Assembly (NCBI GenBank): GCA_009773205.1
Contig: WPAE01000007.1
Span: forward strand, 124,001-188,000
Length of the DNA: 64,000 nt
Reading direction: 5' to 3'
Source of the DNA: Ignavibacteria bacterium
GTDB lineage: Bacteria; Bacteroidota; Ignavibacteria; Ignavibacteriales; Melioribacteraceae
The position numbers were made by a program, and so were the translations under genes. The notes under the pieces are model-generated. The model was not told where the DNA came from, made no database searches, and saw nothing but the letters and a program-made list of their open reading frames with translations. How positions within the stretch are numbered: position 1 is the stretch's first letter; every line of letters begins with the position of its first letter. Shown here one piece after another: positions 1 through 9,137 of the stretch.

Positions 1-861
1 TTCTGAGGTAACGTAGCCATACGCAGAAACTTGTAAACCAGAACCAGAAGCATTAAAATTTGCCGAAGCATTATTGTACCAAGTATTCAGCCTGTTAAGA
101 TTTTCACTTCTGGATTCTCCACGAAGATTGCCGAAGAGTTTCCATTGAGATTCAATTGCAGCAGCAACTTCCGCCGTTACTACAATGAATTTTCTATTTA
201 TAGTATGATAAAGATTTCCTTCTCTATCATAGACTTCTATTAACAAATTTCTTGCTGAGCCATCGAAATCAACGGGAATATTTTCTCCTGCAAGAACAAT
301 TAAATCCCCAGCTATTACAGCTAATTCCGAAACATTTATTCCATTCAAGTAGAATTTAGTTTTTGCTACATCTACACTTTCCGGGGCTCTAACAAAAGAG
401 ACAGAAATTAATTGTTCATCTTGAGATAGCGTTTCATTTTCAGATGGACTAAGCACTAAAATTTCCTTCTCCTTTTGAGAAACTCCAGCTACAGAAATCT
501 GTAAAGGATTAACTCCTTCGTCAATTCCCATCGGGTAAGTTTGCTGCTCGCCAGATTTTAAGTTAATAATCAGATAATACTCAATGTACGGAGGCAGAGC
601 TATTTCCTTTGGTATTGCAGCCGAAGCAGTGTTCCCGACAATGAGCATTTCCATTTTCAGAAACTCAGTTTCTCCAAACGCTTTGTAAGCAATAAAAACT
701 TCCGAGATATTTTCAGTCGAAATTAATTCTGCTGTAATTGTAATCGGGGTTTTTTCTTTTGCAGTTCCAGCTTTAACTTCGGAAACATAATTACTTACTT
801 GAGCAACAACACAAACATTAAGCAAAGCAATTAAGAAAAAAATTAATAAAAACTTTTTCAT
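1..861 (-). CDS. Large secreted protein, C-terminal part beyond the window
   Basis: An ATG at 861 opens a frame that runs 287 codons to base 1 without a stop, so the 3' end is missing. The product starts with a signal peptide (MKKFLLIFFLIALLNVCVVAQ), then beta-rich segments of about 100 residues resembling Ig-like or surface-protein modules. From about residue 240 the sequence (SQWKLFGNLRGESRSENL) has the feel of the start of an outer-membrane barrel or long repeat region. I do not recognise a family. It is the third gene of a minus-strand run with the FecR-domain gene (29 bases upstream) and the 359-residue secreted protein, so the three probably act together at the cell surface. Existence is well supported; function is unknown. 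Confidence 0.8.
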   Translation of the reverse strand, partial: MKKFLLIFFLIALLNVCVVAQVSNYVSEVKAGTAKEKTPITITAELISTENISEVFIAYKAFGETEFLKMEMLIVGNTASAAIPKEIALPPYIEYYLIINLKSGEQQTYPMGIDEGVNPLQISVAGVSQKEKEILVLSPSENETLSQDEQLISVSFVRAPESVDVAKTKFYLNGINVSELAVIAGDLIVLAGENIPVDFDGSARNLLIEVYDREGNLYHTINRKFIVVTAEVAAAIESQWKLFGNLRGESRSENLNRLNTWYNNASANFNASGSGLQVSAYGYVTSE

Positions 862-890
862 GGTACCCTCAAAATTAGATTTCATTTTGT

Positions 891-1586
891 TTACTTTTGA
901 TCCGATGTGTAGTACTCAACTTCAACATCGCCATGAGCCGTTTTAATAATTATCTTCTTGGTAGTTTGGAGCTTGGCTTTATCAATAATAATTTTATCTT
1001 CGTCAGTTAATGCCGCAACAACAATGTTACCATCCTGATCAACTGATATTTTCTCGCCGCCAACAATTTTTCCATTCTTTGTAGGATCAGTTGTAGATTC
1101 AATATAAAGTTCGCCATTTTCTAAGTACACTCTTGTAACTGTAGTATCGCAAAAGATTAAACCATCTGTCCCCCGAATAGCCGCAACAGCAGTTGGCGTA
1201 GTAAACCTAAACTCATCATCACCCTGTTTTTGAACTTCAAACTGAACAGCTCCTTTGTCTATATATGTATTGCTTATAACTTTCTTACCTTCTTTCTTTC
1301 CGTAAATATTTAGAATGCTGTTTTCTCTAACACGCAATAATGAACCTTCTAAAAATTTTACAATAGCTAAGGATTTAGCGCCGGTTTTTACTTGTCCTCC
1401 ATCTGGTAAAGGTGTCGCAATTTTTGCGCCTGCCCACACTTCTTTATCACTATTCCTTTGCTCAACAATTTTCACAATTTTTTGTACATACGCTACAGCA
1501 TTAATATCAGATTTTTTTTGTGCCTGTAAAAAAGTATTTATCCCAAAAGATATCAAAGCCGCAAAAAGCACAATGTGATTCTTCAT
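891..1586 (-). CDS. Secreted FecR-domain protein
   Basis: A 231-residue protein with a signal peptide ending near AQ (residues 1-23). A FecR-like domain spans about residues 45-150: the hallmarks are WAGAKIATPLPDGGQVKTGA, SLLRVRENSILNIYG and the closing TPTAVAAIRGTDG. In the classic FecR anti-sigma partner this domain is periplasmic and attached to a membrane anchor; here there is no second membrane segment, so this is the stand-alone secreted form, whose role is not established. It lies 11 bases after the 359-residue protein and 29 bases before the truncated large protein, implying one transcript. A ribosome binding site AAGGAGAA precedes the ATG. No sigma factor gene is nearby, which argues against classical iron signalling. 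Confidence 0.85.
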   Translation of the reverse strand: MKNHIVLFAALISFGINTFLQAQKKSDINAVAYVQKIVKIVEQRNSDKEVWAGAKIATPLPDGGQVKTGAKSLAIVKFLEGSLLRVRENSILNIYGKKEGKKVISNTYIDKGAVQFEVQKQGDDEFRFTTPTAVAAIRGTDGLIFCDTTVTRVYLENGELYIESTTDPTKNGKIVGGEKISVDQDGNIVVAALTDEDKIIIDKAKLQTTKKIIIKTAHGDVEVEYYTSDQK

Positions 1587-1597
1587 CGTTATTCTCC

Positions 1598-2677
1598 TTA
1601 TGGTTTTGGAATAAATGTTTTTGAGATAATCAGCGGGTTATTTGCTTCGAGGAAAGAAAGAATAAGCATAAATGAATCAGAAGAGACAGGCTGATTATTT
1701 TCATCTACAATCTGAACATCGCTTAACTTAATTGTGCCATCCTTAAGTTTTTTAAGAAATTCTGAGGAAACAGCATCTTGAAGAACATCGGCTAATCTAA
1801 CCATATTAGCATCCGGTTTAAGAGTTGTTTTGCTCGTTAATGCAGCACCTCCGGGTTGAACCAATTCAAAAGTAACCGGCTCGCTGTTTAGTTCTTTTTC
1901 TCTGCCAGATTCAGAAATAACAGCTTTAACAATTACAACCACTTTTTGTCCGCCATACCACTCTCGTGTTTTAGTAACAGTTGCTAGATTGATGCTCGTT
2001 AAAGTTCCAGCATTAAAATCGTTAATAATGGGAGTGCCAGAATGCAACGCCGCTGTTGGGCTTTCCGCACCTTCTGAGTATGTATTTGCTTTGATCAAAT
2101 AACGAAGCGCTCCATTTACGGGTGTCCATTGCAAAGGAATGTTGCCAACATCAAACTGCGAATCTTCCTGCGGCAAATTAATGCTTATAGTAGGAGAAGG
2201 ATTTAATAAAACAATGTCACTATAACTTTCACTAAGAAATTGACCGTTTTCACTGAATAATCTTAAAGTGATTTTAACTTTTCCGGTTAGTTTACCACGT
2301 TCAATAATTTCTTCAATAAGATCGTTATCAACGGTTTTATCTTCCAGAAGCAAATCGCTGGAAGAAGCAAGCTCATCGCTAAAGAAGTTTCTTGTCTTAA
2401 AAATTTTTGTTTGAAACCTAAAAACTTCGCTCGCACTAGAATTTATGCTTGCCTGCCAATCAATTTTACCTTCTATGTAGGCATTTATTCCCTCCGGCTG
2501 AATTACAACTTGGAAAATCTTTTGTTGGTTTGACAAATTGCGCTCTAAAGCAAACGCACTCAAATCCAGCGAACTTAAGTCCGCTAAAAGAACTAAGCTT
2601 ATTCTGGGTGCTTGTGCTTTTAGGTTTATGGTTAAGATCGCCATCAAAATAAAAAAAAGAAAGTGAGTTCTTTTCAT
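1598..2677 (-). CDS. Secreted protein with fibronectin-III-like region
   Basis: A 359-residue protein with a clear signal peptide (residues 1-21, ending LKAQA). Around residues 165-270 the text PTISINLPQEDSQFDVGNIP followed by LQWTPVNGALRYLIKA looks like a fibronectin type III or Ig-like beta sandwich; the rest is not recognised. It is the first gene of the three-gene minus-strand secreted cluster, with the stop only 11 bases from the FecR-domain start. It may be exported to the periplasm or cell surface and form a scaffold with its two neighbours, but that is inference from order and signal peptides alone. Confidence 0.75.
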   Translation of the reverse strand: MKRTHFLFFILMAILTINLKAQAPRISLVLLADLSSLDLSAFALERNLSNQQKIFQVVIQPEGINAYIEGKIDWQASINSSASEVFRFQTKIFKTRNFFSDELASSSDLLLEDKTVDNDLIEEIIERGKLTGKVKITLRLFSENGQFLSESYSDIVLLNPSPTISINLPQEDSQFDVGNIPLQWTPVNGALRYLIKANTYSEGAESPTAALHSGTPIINDFNAGTLTSINLATVTKTREWYGGQKVVVIVKAVISESGREKELNSEPVTFELVQPGGAALTSKTTLKPDANMVRLADVLQDAVSSEFLKKLKDGTIKLSDVQIVDENNQPVSSDSFMLILSFLEANNPLIISKTFIPKP

Positions 2678-2797
2678 TATAACTCCGTTGGAATTTGGCT
2701 TATATTAAATAAAGGGGATAACTTAAAAACAAACTAACTATAATTTCTTTTTAACTCAAGACATGTTTTGGTGCGGTTTTAATCTCTTAGCGTAAAT

Positions 2798-2895
2798 TTC
2801 CCGCTGCCAAGCCTCTCAAAGCAAAGCGGCGGGGAACTTCATTAAAGATGCAACTTAAAGTAGATCCCGAAAGGGTTCCATTTTAATTTTTTTTC
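2798..2895 (+). other. GC-rich hairpins ending in a T-run (decayed intergenic repeat or terminator)
   Basis: The 245-base gap between two minus-strand genes contains an imperfect inverted repeat (TTCCCGCTGC at 2798-2807 against GCGGCGGGGAA at 2826-2836). A small GNRA-loop hairpin (GATCCC GAAA GGGTTC at 2863-2878) follows, then a T-rich run at 2882-2894. On the plus strand this resembles an intrinsic terminator, yet no plus-strand gene precedes it. The local GC content is higher than in the surroundings, so it may be a remnant of a repeat element. Confidence 0.35.
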
Positions 2896-2922
2896 AAAAA
2901 TTTACTTTAGGAAAATTTGGGG

Positions 2923-3246
2923 TTAATTTATTTGCCCTTCATTTTCCGGATTGATGAAGCCGAATTGCGGAGAGGATTGTGCATCTACTTTAATTTCGCC
3001 AAATCGGGATTCAAACTTATCTATATTATCTTTAAGTGCACGCATAAGCATTTTAGCATGCTGAGGTGTTGTAATAATTCTTGATAGAACTCTTGCTTTA
3101 GGAACACCCGGGACCACACGAGTAAAATCTATTACAAACTCTGCTGGCGAATGCGTTATAATAGCGAGATTGGAATAAATTCCCTCTGCTTCCTTTTCTC
3201 CGAGTTCAATGTTAATCTGTTGAGAATTTTGAGTGTTTTGGCTCAT
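2923..3246 (-). CDS. DUF3467 family protein
   Basis: A 107-residue cytoplasmic protein matching the small DUF3467 family: it has the pattern EGIYSNLAIITHSPAEFVID, then P.VPKARVLSRIITTPQHAK, and ends with an FGEIKVD-type segment. The family is widespread in Bacteroidota and has no assigned function. It sits alone, separated from the upstream TPR gene by a strong intrinsic terminator (3278-3314), so it needs its own promoter or relies on read-through. Confidence 0.85.
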   Translation of the reverse strand: MSQNTQNSQQINIELGEKEAEGIYSNLAIITHSPAEFVIDFTRVVPGVPKARVLSRIITTPQHAKMLMRALKDNIDKFESRFGEIKVDAQSSPQFGFINPENEGQIN

Positions 3247-3277
3247 TATTTCTATACTCCTCTTAAAATGTCAATTC

Positions 3278-3314
3278 AAAAAAAACCCACAGCGTGATCT
3301 AACAAACTGTGGGT
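3278..3314 (-). terminator. Intrinsic terminator after the TPR gene
   Basis: Read on the minus strand, ACCCACAG (3307-3314) pairs perfectly with CTGTGGGT (3285-3292) across a 14-base loop, followed at once by a run of seven T (3278-3284). It lies directly downstream of the TPR gene stop at 3337. Confidence 0.85.
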
Positions 3315-3336
3315 GAAGATTGCAGCTATAAACTAA

Positions 3337-4488
3337 TTATCTAACTTCGTCAGCCTTTTTAAATGCGTCGTCAGATTCTTTTTTCATATTAAGATTAGCA
3401 TAAATCTTTCCTAAAAGTTCCCACAAAGCCGGTTCTTTCGGGTTCATTTCTAAGTAACTTTTAATATGAGGATATGCTAAAGTGAATTTTTCCCTAACGA
3501 TATTTTCATCAACAGACTCACCTTTCTTTTCTGCTGCTTCTCTAAAAGAAGTTCCCCATCTTACATAAGTAACGCCTAAATTATAAATAGCATTAGAATA
3601 TTTATCATCAAGTTCTATCGCTTTTTTGAACTGAGTTTCGGCTTCGGCAAAATTTCCACTGTTTAAAAGTACAACGCCATAGTTATACCTGTAAAACTTA
3701 TTTTCCGGTTCTTTTTCTACGCCGGTTTTGAATGCTGCCATAGCAACATCCATCTTGTTGGCAGCAATTAAGGCGTTAGAATATCTTAAAAGAATTTCGC
3801 CATTATCCGGAAATTTTTGTCTTCCAGCATCCAAAACTGTAATTGCCTTTTCTATTGTTGTATTAAATTCAGAATCATTTTTTTCTTCTTTAGCTTTATT
3901 GGCATTTTCCAAATAAATCTGTCCTAGTAATGAATATGCCTCTGATGATTTGCCAAGTTTAACTGCCGTTTCCAGTGGAGCGATAGCACTTGCATAATCG
4001 CCTGTATTAATATAAACCATAGCTAAATTAGTATAGTTTATAACGGAATCTGGCTGGCACAATGCTGCTGAGTTAAACATATCTGCTGCTTTTGCAAAAA
4101 TAGTCTTCATAGAATCTGGTGTTGAGGCTTTAGCAGCGTTATTGAAATATCCAACACCTCTATTAAATGCTGAAGCCCAGTAATATTTCTTAGCTTGGTC
4201 AATTTCTTTAGCAAATTTAGGGCTTGCGGCTAAAGATTTCTCAAAAGCATCTATCATCTTAACATAATCGTTTTTGTGTTCGCCATAAATTTGGTAACCT
4301 AATATAAACCAGCCTTCATCGCTCTTGGGATTTTTAGCTACTTCTTTCAATAAAGCTTCTTCGGCTTTAGCAAATTGTTTTTGATTTAGATATAACTTAG
4401 CACCTGTCAATTCTGCAGATGAACATTGAAAAGCCATCAATGCCAAAGCTGCACCAACAATGCTAAGATAGATAAAACTTCTTTTCAT
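3337..4488 (-). CDS. TPR-repeat protein, probably exported (possible lipoprotein)
   Basis: A 383-residue protein whose N-terminus has a hydrophobic segment followed by AFQCSS, so a lipoprotein signal with Cys22 is possible although the lipobox is not canonical. The rest is tetratricopeptide repeats: clear units are KNPKSDEGWFILGYQIYGE, the pair around TNLAMVYINTGDYASAIAPL, and NKFYRYNYGVVLLNSGNFAE. TPR solenoids act as protein-protein scaffolds; the partner is unknown. It is transcribed alone, with a promoter candidate at 4535-4565 and a terminator at 3278-3314. The next gene upstream, add, is divergent. Confidence 0.85.
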   Translation of the reverse strand: MKRSFIYLSIVGAALALMAFQCSSAELTGAKLYLNQKQFAKAEEALLKEVAKNPKSDEGWFILGYQIYGEHKNDYVKMIDAFEKSLAASPKFAKEIDQAKKYYWASAFNRGVGYFNNAAKASTPDSMKTIFAKAADMFNSAALCQPDSVINYTNLAMVYINTGDYASAIAPLETAVKLGKSSEAYSLLGQIYLENANKAKEEKNDSEFNTTIEKAITVLDAGRQKFPDNGEILLRYSNALIAANKMDVAMAAFKTGVEKEPENKFYRYNYGVVLLNSGNFAEAETQFKKAIELDDKYSNAIYNLGVTYVRWGTSFREAAEKKGESVDENIVREKFTLAYPHIKSYLEMNPKEPALWELLGKIYANLNMKKESDDAFKKADEVR

Positions 4489-4534
4489 TACTTCTCCTAT
4501 TGATTTTATTTACTTTTTATATAGTTAAGTGCAC

Positions 4535-4565
4535 GAAAAATAGCTAATTTGGCAAGGTTAGGCAA
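4535..4565 (-). promoter_or_regulatory. Promoter candidate for the TPR gene
   Basis: On the minus strand TTG (4563-4565) is followed after 20 bases by TATTTTTCGTGC (from 4542 down). This is close to the Bacteroidota -33/-7 layout and matches the promoter candidate of the divergent add gene in spacing and in the TATTTTTCGT core. The ATG lies about 47 bases downstream. Confidence 0.5.
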
Positions 4566-4579
4566 GGCAAAATAAAACA

Positions 4580-4700
4580 GGGCACCTCTAAAAATACCAA
4601 TATACTTTGCGGACTTTTAGTTTTCTTTGCGAACTCTGCTCCCGCCCGCCGTTTTTTGGCGTGGGTAAATTTTTATAAAAACTAATTTTTAGAGGTGCCC
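4580..4700. mobile_element. MITE-like element with 16-base inverted ends
   Basis: The 324-base gap between the divergent TPR gene and add holds a perfect 16-base inverted repeat: GGGCACCTCTAAAAAT at 4580-4595 and its complement at 4685-4700. It bounds a 121-base non-coding segment. Both outer flanks read AACA (4576-4579 and 4701-4704), which looks like a target-site duplication; AACAG on both sides also fits if the first G belongs to the flank. The interior holds a GC-rich CCCGCCCGCC tract but no ORF. Without a second copy this stays a candidate; a regulatory hairpin is the alternative. Confidence 0.45.
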
Positions 4701-4765
4701 AACAGCTATTTTCTTAATTATTCTATCTACAATTCTTAGTATATCTCGAAGCCCAAATACTCAAA

Positions 4766-4796
4766 TTGATTTTCGGAGCGCAAAGAGATATTTTTC
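4766..4796 (+). promoter_or_regulatory. Promoter candidate for add
   Basis: TTG (4766-4768), 20 bases, then TATTTTTC (4789-4796) continuing as GTAC. The layout is the same as for the divergent TPR gene. The ATG of add is 16 bases downstream and an AAAAGGAAAA ribosome binding site lies between. Confidence 0.5.
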
Positions 4797-4812
4797 GTAC
4801 AAAAGGAAAAAA

Positions 4813-5904
4813 ATGAAAACAGAAGAAATCATTCGAAGTGTTCCAAAAGTGCTTCTTCACGATCACTTGGATGGCGGATTAAGACCTCAAACTGTTATCG
4901 AACTTTCTAAAGAAATCAATCATTCTAAATTACCCACGCAAGATGCGGGCGAACTTGCCGAATGGTTCCACCGCGGAGCTAACAAAGGTAATCTGGTTGA
5001 ATTTTTACAAGGCTTTGAGCACACAATTGCAGTAATGCAAACAAAAGAAGCGTTAACAAGAATTGCTTACGAAATGATGGAAGACATGCACAAAGATGGT
5101 GTGTGTTACGTTGAAACTCGATTCGCCCCGGTTTTTCATACAGAGAAAGGTCTTTATTACGAAGATATAATGAAATCTGTTCTTGAAGGTCTTGAAAAAG
5201 GTAAACGTGATTTTGGCATTGGCTTTGGTTTAATTATCTGTGGTATGAGAAATATGAAAAATACACTTGAGATGGCTGAGCTTGCAGTTAACTACAGAGA
5301 TCAAGGCGTAATTGGATTCGATTTAGCTGGTGAAGAGGGCGGCTACCCGCCAAAGAAACATCTTGAAGCATTCAATTTCATCAAGCAGAAGAATTTTTAT
5401 ATTACAATACATGCCGGCGAAGCATTTGGCAAAGAATCCATCTGGCAGGCTATTCAAATTTGCGGCGCTCACCGTATTGGACACGCCACAAGGTTAATTG
5501 AAGATATTACTTTTGACCGTGAAGGGAACGTTACAAAATTAGGAGAACTTGCTCAGTACATTCTCGATACCCGCCTTCCTCTTGAAATTTGCTTGTTAAG
5601 CAATGTTCACACCGGCGCAGTAGATAAAATTGAGAATCATCCATTCATCAAACTATACAAAGAAAAGTTTAGAGTGTTTCTGAATACAGATGACCGCTTG
5701 ATGAGCAATACAACTCTAACTAAAGAATACATTACCGCAAATGAATTATTTGGATTGAATTTAGATGATGTTGAGAAACTTAATATCAATGCAATGAAAT
5801 CTTCATTTGCTCCTCATAAAGAAAGACTTAGATATATTTACGATGTTATTAAACCCGGCTACCAGAAAATGCGGGAAAAACTTCTATCTCTAAAAGCAGA
5901 TTAA
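4813..5904 (+). CDS. add: Adenosine deaminase
   Basis: Converts adenosine (and deoxyadenosine) to inosine plus ammonia in the cytoplasm, for purine salvage. All metal and catalytic signatures of the family are visible in its 363 residues: HDHLDGGLRP near residue 16 (the HxH zinc pair), HAGEAFG near residue 200, CGAHRIGHATRL near 217, and NTDDRLMSN near 296 with the Asp pair. The length is normal. It has its own promoter candidate (4766-4796) and leads a tightly packed plus-strand run; the next ORF begins 2 bases after its stop. Confidence 0.95.
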   Translation: MKTEEIIRSVPKVLLHDHLDGGLRPQTVIELSKEINHSKLPTQDAGELAEWFHRGANKGNLVEFLQGFEHTIAVMQTKEALTRIAYEMMEDMHKDGVCYVETRFAPVFHTEKGLYYEDIMKSVLEGLEKGKRDFGIGFGLIICGMRNMKNTLEMAELAVNYRDQGVIGFDLAGEEGGYPPKKHLEAFNFIKQKNFYITIHAGEAFGKESIWQAIQICGAHRIGHATRLIEDITFDREGNVTKLGELAQYILDTRLPLEICLLSNVHTGAVDKIENHPFIKLYKEKFRVFLNTDDRLMSNTTLTKEYITANELFGLNLDDVEKLNINAMKSSFAPHKERLRYIYDVIKPGYQKMREKLLSLKAD

Positions 5905-5906
5905 TT

Positions 5907-6245
5907 ATGGCGAAACCTTTATTCAAAAATTACTCTTTCAGTTTTACAAAAAACGAAACAAAACTACTTTCCAATTTTTGCAAAACTTTACTTAAACAAA
6001 TGACCGCCGATGAAAAATTCTATCAAGACGTACGGGCATTTACAGCTATTAACGAAAAACTTCTTTCAGGCGAACAAGAAATTAAGCTTACCAAAGAAGA
6101 AAAAACTAAACTTACGTTTCGCTTAAAAGAAAATATGGAAAACATGAAAAAAGAAATGAAGAAAGGCTTCTTCATCCGCAGGTGGATTTACAAATCGGCT
6201 CATAAACAATATTTAGAAATTTTAGAAACCCATTTCAAAGATTAA
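5907..6245 (+). CDS. Small lysine-rich protein of unknown function
   Basis: A 112-residue, very Lys- and Glu-rich protein with no signal peptide or membrane segment, predicted largely helical. The middle (residues 58-92) looks amphipathic, with [20 protein letters not shown], and the end carries an aromatic basic patch ([18 protein letters not shown]). I do not recognise a family. It is wedged 2 bases after add and 1 base before hutU, so it is surely translated with them, but the context gives no specific function. Confidence 0.7.
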   Translation: MAKPLFKNYSFSFTKNETKLLSNFCKTLLKQMTADEKFYQDVRAFTAINEKLLSGEQEIKLTKEEKTKLTFRLKENMENMKKEMKKGFFIRRWIYKSAHKQYLEILETHFKD

Positions 6246-6246
6246 T

Positions 6247-7905
6247 ATGCCAAACATAAAAAGAGTTATTAAAGCGCCTAAAGGCACAAAAATAAGTTGC
6301 AAAGGTTGGATTCAAGAAGCGGCTCTGCGTATGCTTATGAACAATCTCGATCCCGAAGTTGCAGAGTGCCCGCAAGATTTAATTGTTTACGGCGGTTATG
6401 GCAAAGCCGCTAGAAATTGGGAAGCATTTGATGCAATTGTAGATTCTCTTAAGAATTTAGAAAACGATGAAACTTTGCTTATTCAATCTGGCAAACCGGT
6501 TGGCATTTTTAAAACACATACCGATGCGCCAAGAGTAATTTTATCCAACTCAATGCTTGTTCCCGATTGGGCAACTTGGGATGAATTCCGCCGGCTCGAT
6601 TCACTCGGTTTAACAATGTATGGACAGATGACCGCCGGAAGCTGGATTTACATTGGTACGCAAGGAATTCTTCAAGGTACTTACGAAACTTTTGCTGAGT
6701 GCGCACGAAAATATTTTAACGGTACTTTAACGGGAACATTTTTACTTACTGCCGGGTTGGGCGGAATGGGAGGCGCACAACCATTAGCCGCTACTATGAA
6801 CGGTGCTGCATTCCTTGGAATTGATGCCGACCGCTCACGCATTCAAAAGAGAATTGACACCGGCTACATTGATATGATTACAGAAGATTTGGATGAGGCA
6901 CTAAAACTTGTTCTTGATGCTAAAGAAAAGAAACATGCTCTTTCTGTTGGATTGGTTGGCAACGCCGGAGAAATTCTTACTAAAATTTTGGAAAGAGATA
7001 TTGTTCCAAATATCATTACGGATCAAACTTCTGCACACGATACTCTAAACGGCTACATTCCAATGGGAATGAATTTTGAAGAAGCAGTTACTCTTCGACG
7101 TTCTGATCCAAAAAAGTACATAGAGCTTTCTAAAAAAACTATTGTAGCTCATGTTAAAGCAATGCTGGAGTTTCAAGCACGCGGCGCCGTTGCATTTGAT
7201 TATGGAAACAATATACGCGGCGAAGCAAAAGAAAATGGTGTTACAAACGCTTTCGATATACCCGGATTCGTGCCAGAGTACATTCGTCCTCTTTTCTGCG
7301 ATGGTAAAGGTCCTTTTAGATGGGCAGCCTTAAGCGGCGATCCAAATGATATTAAAGTAACTGATGATGCAGTGCTTAACACTTTTCCGGAAGATGAAGG
7401 TCTGAAAAGATGGATTGATATGGCACAAAAGAAAATCCACTTTCAAGGATTGCCTGCTCGTATTTGCTGGCTCGGTTATGGCGATAGAGCTAAGATGGGA
7501 AAAATTTTCAATCAATTAGTTGCAGAAGGTAAAGTTAGTGCACCTATTGTTATTGGAAGAGATCATTTAGACTGCGGTTCGGTTGCATCGCCAAACAGAG
7601 AAACCGAAGGAATGATAGATGGCAGTGATGCAATTGCCGATTGGCCAATATTAAATGTAATGCTAAACTCAATTGGCGGCGCAAGCTGGGTTTCAATTCA
7701 TCACGGCGGGGGTGTTGGAATCGGAAAATCAATTCATTCCGGTATGGTTGTAGTTGCAGATGGAACACCTGAAGCAGAAAAAAGATTAGAACGCGTTCTT
7801 ACTTACGATCCAGGAATGGGAATTATTCGCCACGCAGATGCCGGATACGAACGCGCTATAAATAACGCTAAAAAATTCAACGTAAGAATTCCTATGTTGA
7901 AATAA
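6247..7905 (+). CDS. hutU: Urocanate hydratase (urocanase)
   Basis: Hydrates urocanate to imidazolone propionate, the second step of histidine degradation, using a tightly bound NAD+ as electrophile. In 552 residues (normal length) the family landmarks are all present: [18 protein letters not shown] near the start, the NAD-binding [14 protein letters not shown] near residue 170, [15 protein letters not shown] near 260, and [17 protein letters not shown] and [17 protein letters not shown], the last carrying the conserved cysteine near the NAD. No hutH, hutI or hutG is in the window, so the rest of the pathway must lie elsewhere. Confidence 0.96.
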   Translation: MPNIKRVIKAPKGTKISCKGWIQEAALRMLMNNLDPEVAECPQDLIVYGGYGKAARNWEAFDAIVDSLKNLENDETLLIQSGKPVGIFKTHTDAPRVILSNSMLVPDWATWDEFRRLDSLGLTMYGQMTAGSWIYIGTQGILQGTYETFAECARKYFNGTLTGTFLLTAGLGGMGGAQPLAATMNGAAFLGIDADRSRIQKRIDTGYIDMITEDLDEALKLVLDAKEKKHALSVGLVGNAGEILTKILERDIVPNIITDQTSAHDTLNGYIPMGMNFEEAVTLRRSDPKKYIELSKKTIVAHVKAMLEFQARGAVAFDYGNNIRGEAKENGVTNAFDIPGFVPEYIRPLFCDGKGPFRWAALSGDPNDIKVTDDAVLNTFPEDEGLKRWIDMAQKKIHFQGLPARICWLGYGDRAKMGKIFNQLVAEGKVSAPIVIGRDHLDCGSVASPNRETEGMIDGSDAIADWPILNVMLNSIGGASWVSIHHGGGVGIGKSIHSGMVVVADGTPEAEKRLERVLTYDPGMGIIRHADAGYERAINNAKKFNVRIPMLK

Positions 7906-7917
7906 AAGGAGACTAAA

Positions 7918-9111
7918 ATGAAGATGAAAGTATTAATCGCAGACAAATTTCCGGAAGTGTATATCCAGAAATTAAAAGACTCAGGTATTGAAGTTATCTA
8001 CAATGCAAAGCTTGGCGAAAATGATCTGCCTGAAGCTATTTGTGATATTGATTGTTTAATTGTACGTTCAACTAATGTTACAGCAGCAACAATAGAACAA
8101 GCTAACAAACTTAATTTAATTGTACGTGCCGGCGCTGGCGTAAACAATATTGATATTGCAACTGCTAACAAAAAAGGTGTTTATGTTTCTAACTGCCCCG
8201 GCAAAAATTCTATTGCTGTTGCAGAACTTGCTGTTGGCTTAATGCTCGCCCTCGATAGAAGAATTCCACATAACGTAGCAGACTTCAAAGCCGGAAAGTG
8301 GAACAAAGGAGAATACTCGAAAGCAGAAGGTTTGTTTGGTAAAACACTTGCAATTGTTGGCTACGGTGCAATTGGTAGAGAAGTAGCTAAACGCGCTCAG
8401 GCATTTGGAATGAATATTTATGCAAAAGATGTTTCCCGAATTGAAGGATTTGGCGTAAAAGATTTTTCTGAGTTTGATCAAGTACTTCCGATTGCAGATG
8501 CAATCTCTATTCACTTACCGCAGACACCTGAAACAAAAAACCTTTTTAACGAAAAAATGTTCGGCTTGATGAAGAAAGGAGCAATCTTAATTAATACTTC
8601 ACGCGCCGGTGTAATTGATGAAGATGCAATGATTAAGGCAGTGCAAGAGAAAGGAATTAAAGTAGGTCTCGATGTTTTCAAAGGTGAGCCGGAAGATAAA
8701 AGCGGAGCTGTGTCTTCTAAACTTCAGGAACTTGAAAATGTTTACATTACCCATCACATTGGCGCCTCAACAGAGCAAGCGCAAAACGCAGTTGCTGAAG
8801 AAGCTGTAAATATAATTTTACAATATATTAAAAGCGGAGTGATTGCACATTGGGTTAACAAAGCAAGAACTACACGCGCTCATTACCAGTTTATTGTTAA
8901 ACACTATGATAAACCAGGCGTGCTGGCTTTTGTTATGGATATATTGAAAACTGGAAACATCAACATAGAAGAAGTAGAAAATGTAATTTTTGACGGCGGT
9001 ATTGTTGCTTCATGTACTATGAAACTTGAATCTGCTGCAACAGCGGAAATGTTAGAGACTATTCGTAATAATCCAAATATTATCAGTTATTCTCACGTAG
9101 AACTTAACTAA
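7918..9111 (+). CDS. serA: D-3-phosphoglycerate dehydrogenase with ACT domain
   Basis: Oxidises 3-phosphoglycerate to 3-phosphohydroxypyruvate, the first step of serine synthesis. The 397-residue protein has the 2-hydroxyacid dehydrogenase fold: VRAGAGVNNIDIATA, the Rossmann motif LAIVGYGAIGREVAKRA near residue 145, HLPQTPETKNLF, LINTSRAGVIDEDAM, and the catalytic HHIGASTEQAQ. A C-terminal ACT domain (from about residue 320, YDKPGVLAFVMDILKTGNIN) suggests feedback control by serine. The extra ASB domain of longer SerA forms is absent. A GGAG ribosome binding site precedes the first ATG; a second in-frame ATG lies 6 bases on. Confidence 0.93.
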   Translation: MKMKVLIADKFPEVYIQKLKDSGIEVIYNAKLGENDLPEAICDIDCLIVRSTNVTAATIEQANKLNLIVRAGAGVNNIDIATANKKGVYVSNCPGKNSIAVAELAVGLMLALDRRIPHNVADFKAGKWNKGEYSKAEGLFGKTLAIVGYGAIGREVAKRAQAFGMNIYAKDVSRIEGFGVKDFSEFDQVLPIADAISIHLPQTPETKNLFNEKMFGLMKKGAILINTSRAGVIDEDAMIKAVQEKGIKVGLDVFKGEPEDKSGAVSSKLQELENVYITHHIGASTEQAQNAVAEEAVNIILQYIKSGVIAHWVNKARTTRAHYQFIVKHYDKPGVLAFVMDILKTGNINIEEVENVIFDGGIVASCTMKLESAATAEMLETIRNNPNIISYSHVELN

Positions 9112-9137
9112 CATTTTAGCTTCTCAGCTTTTTGTGG

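Noticed and set aside
891-1586. A classical FecIR signalling system
   Set aside because: There is no sigma factor, no anti-sigma membrane segment and no TonB receptor next to the FecR-domain gene.
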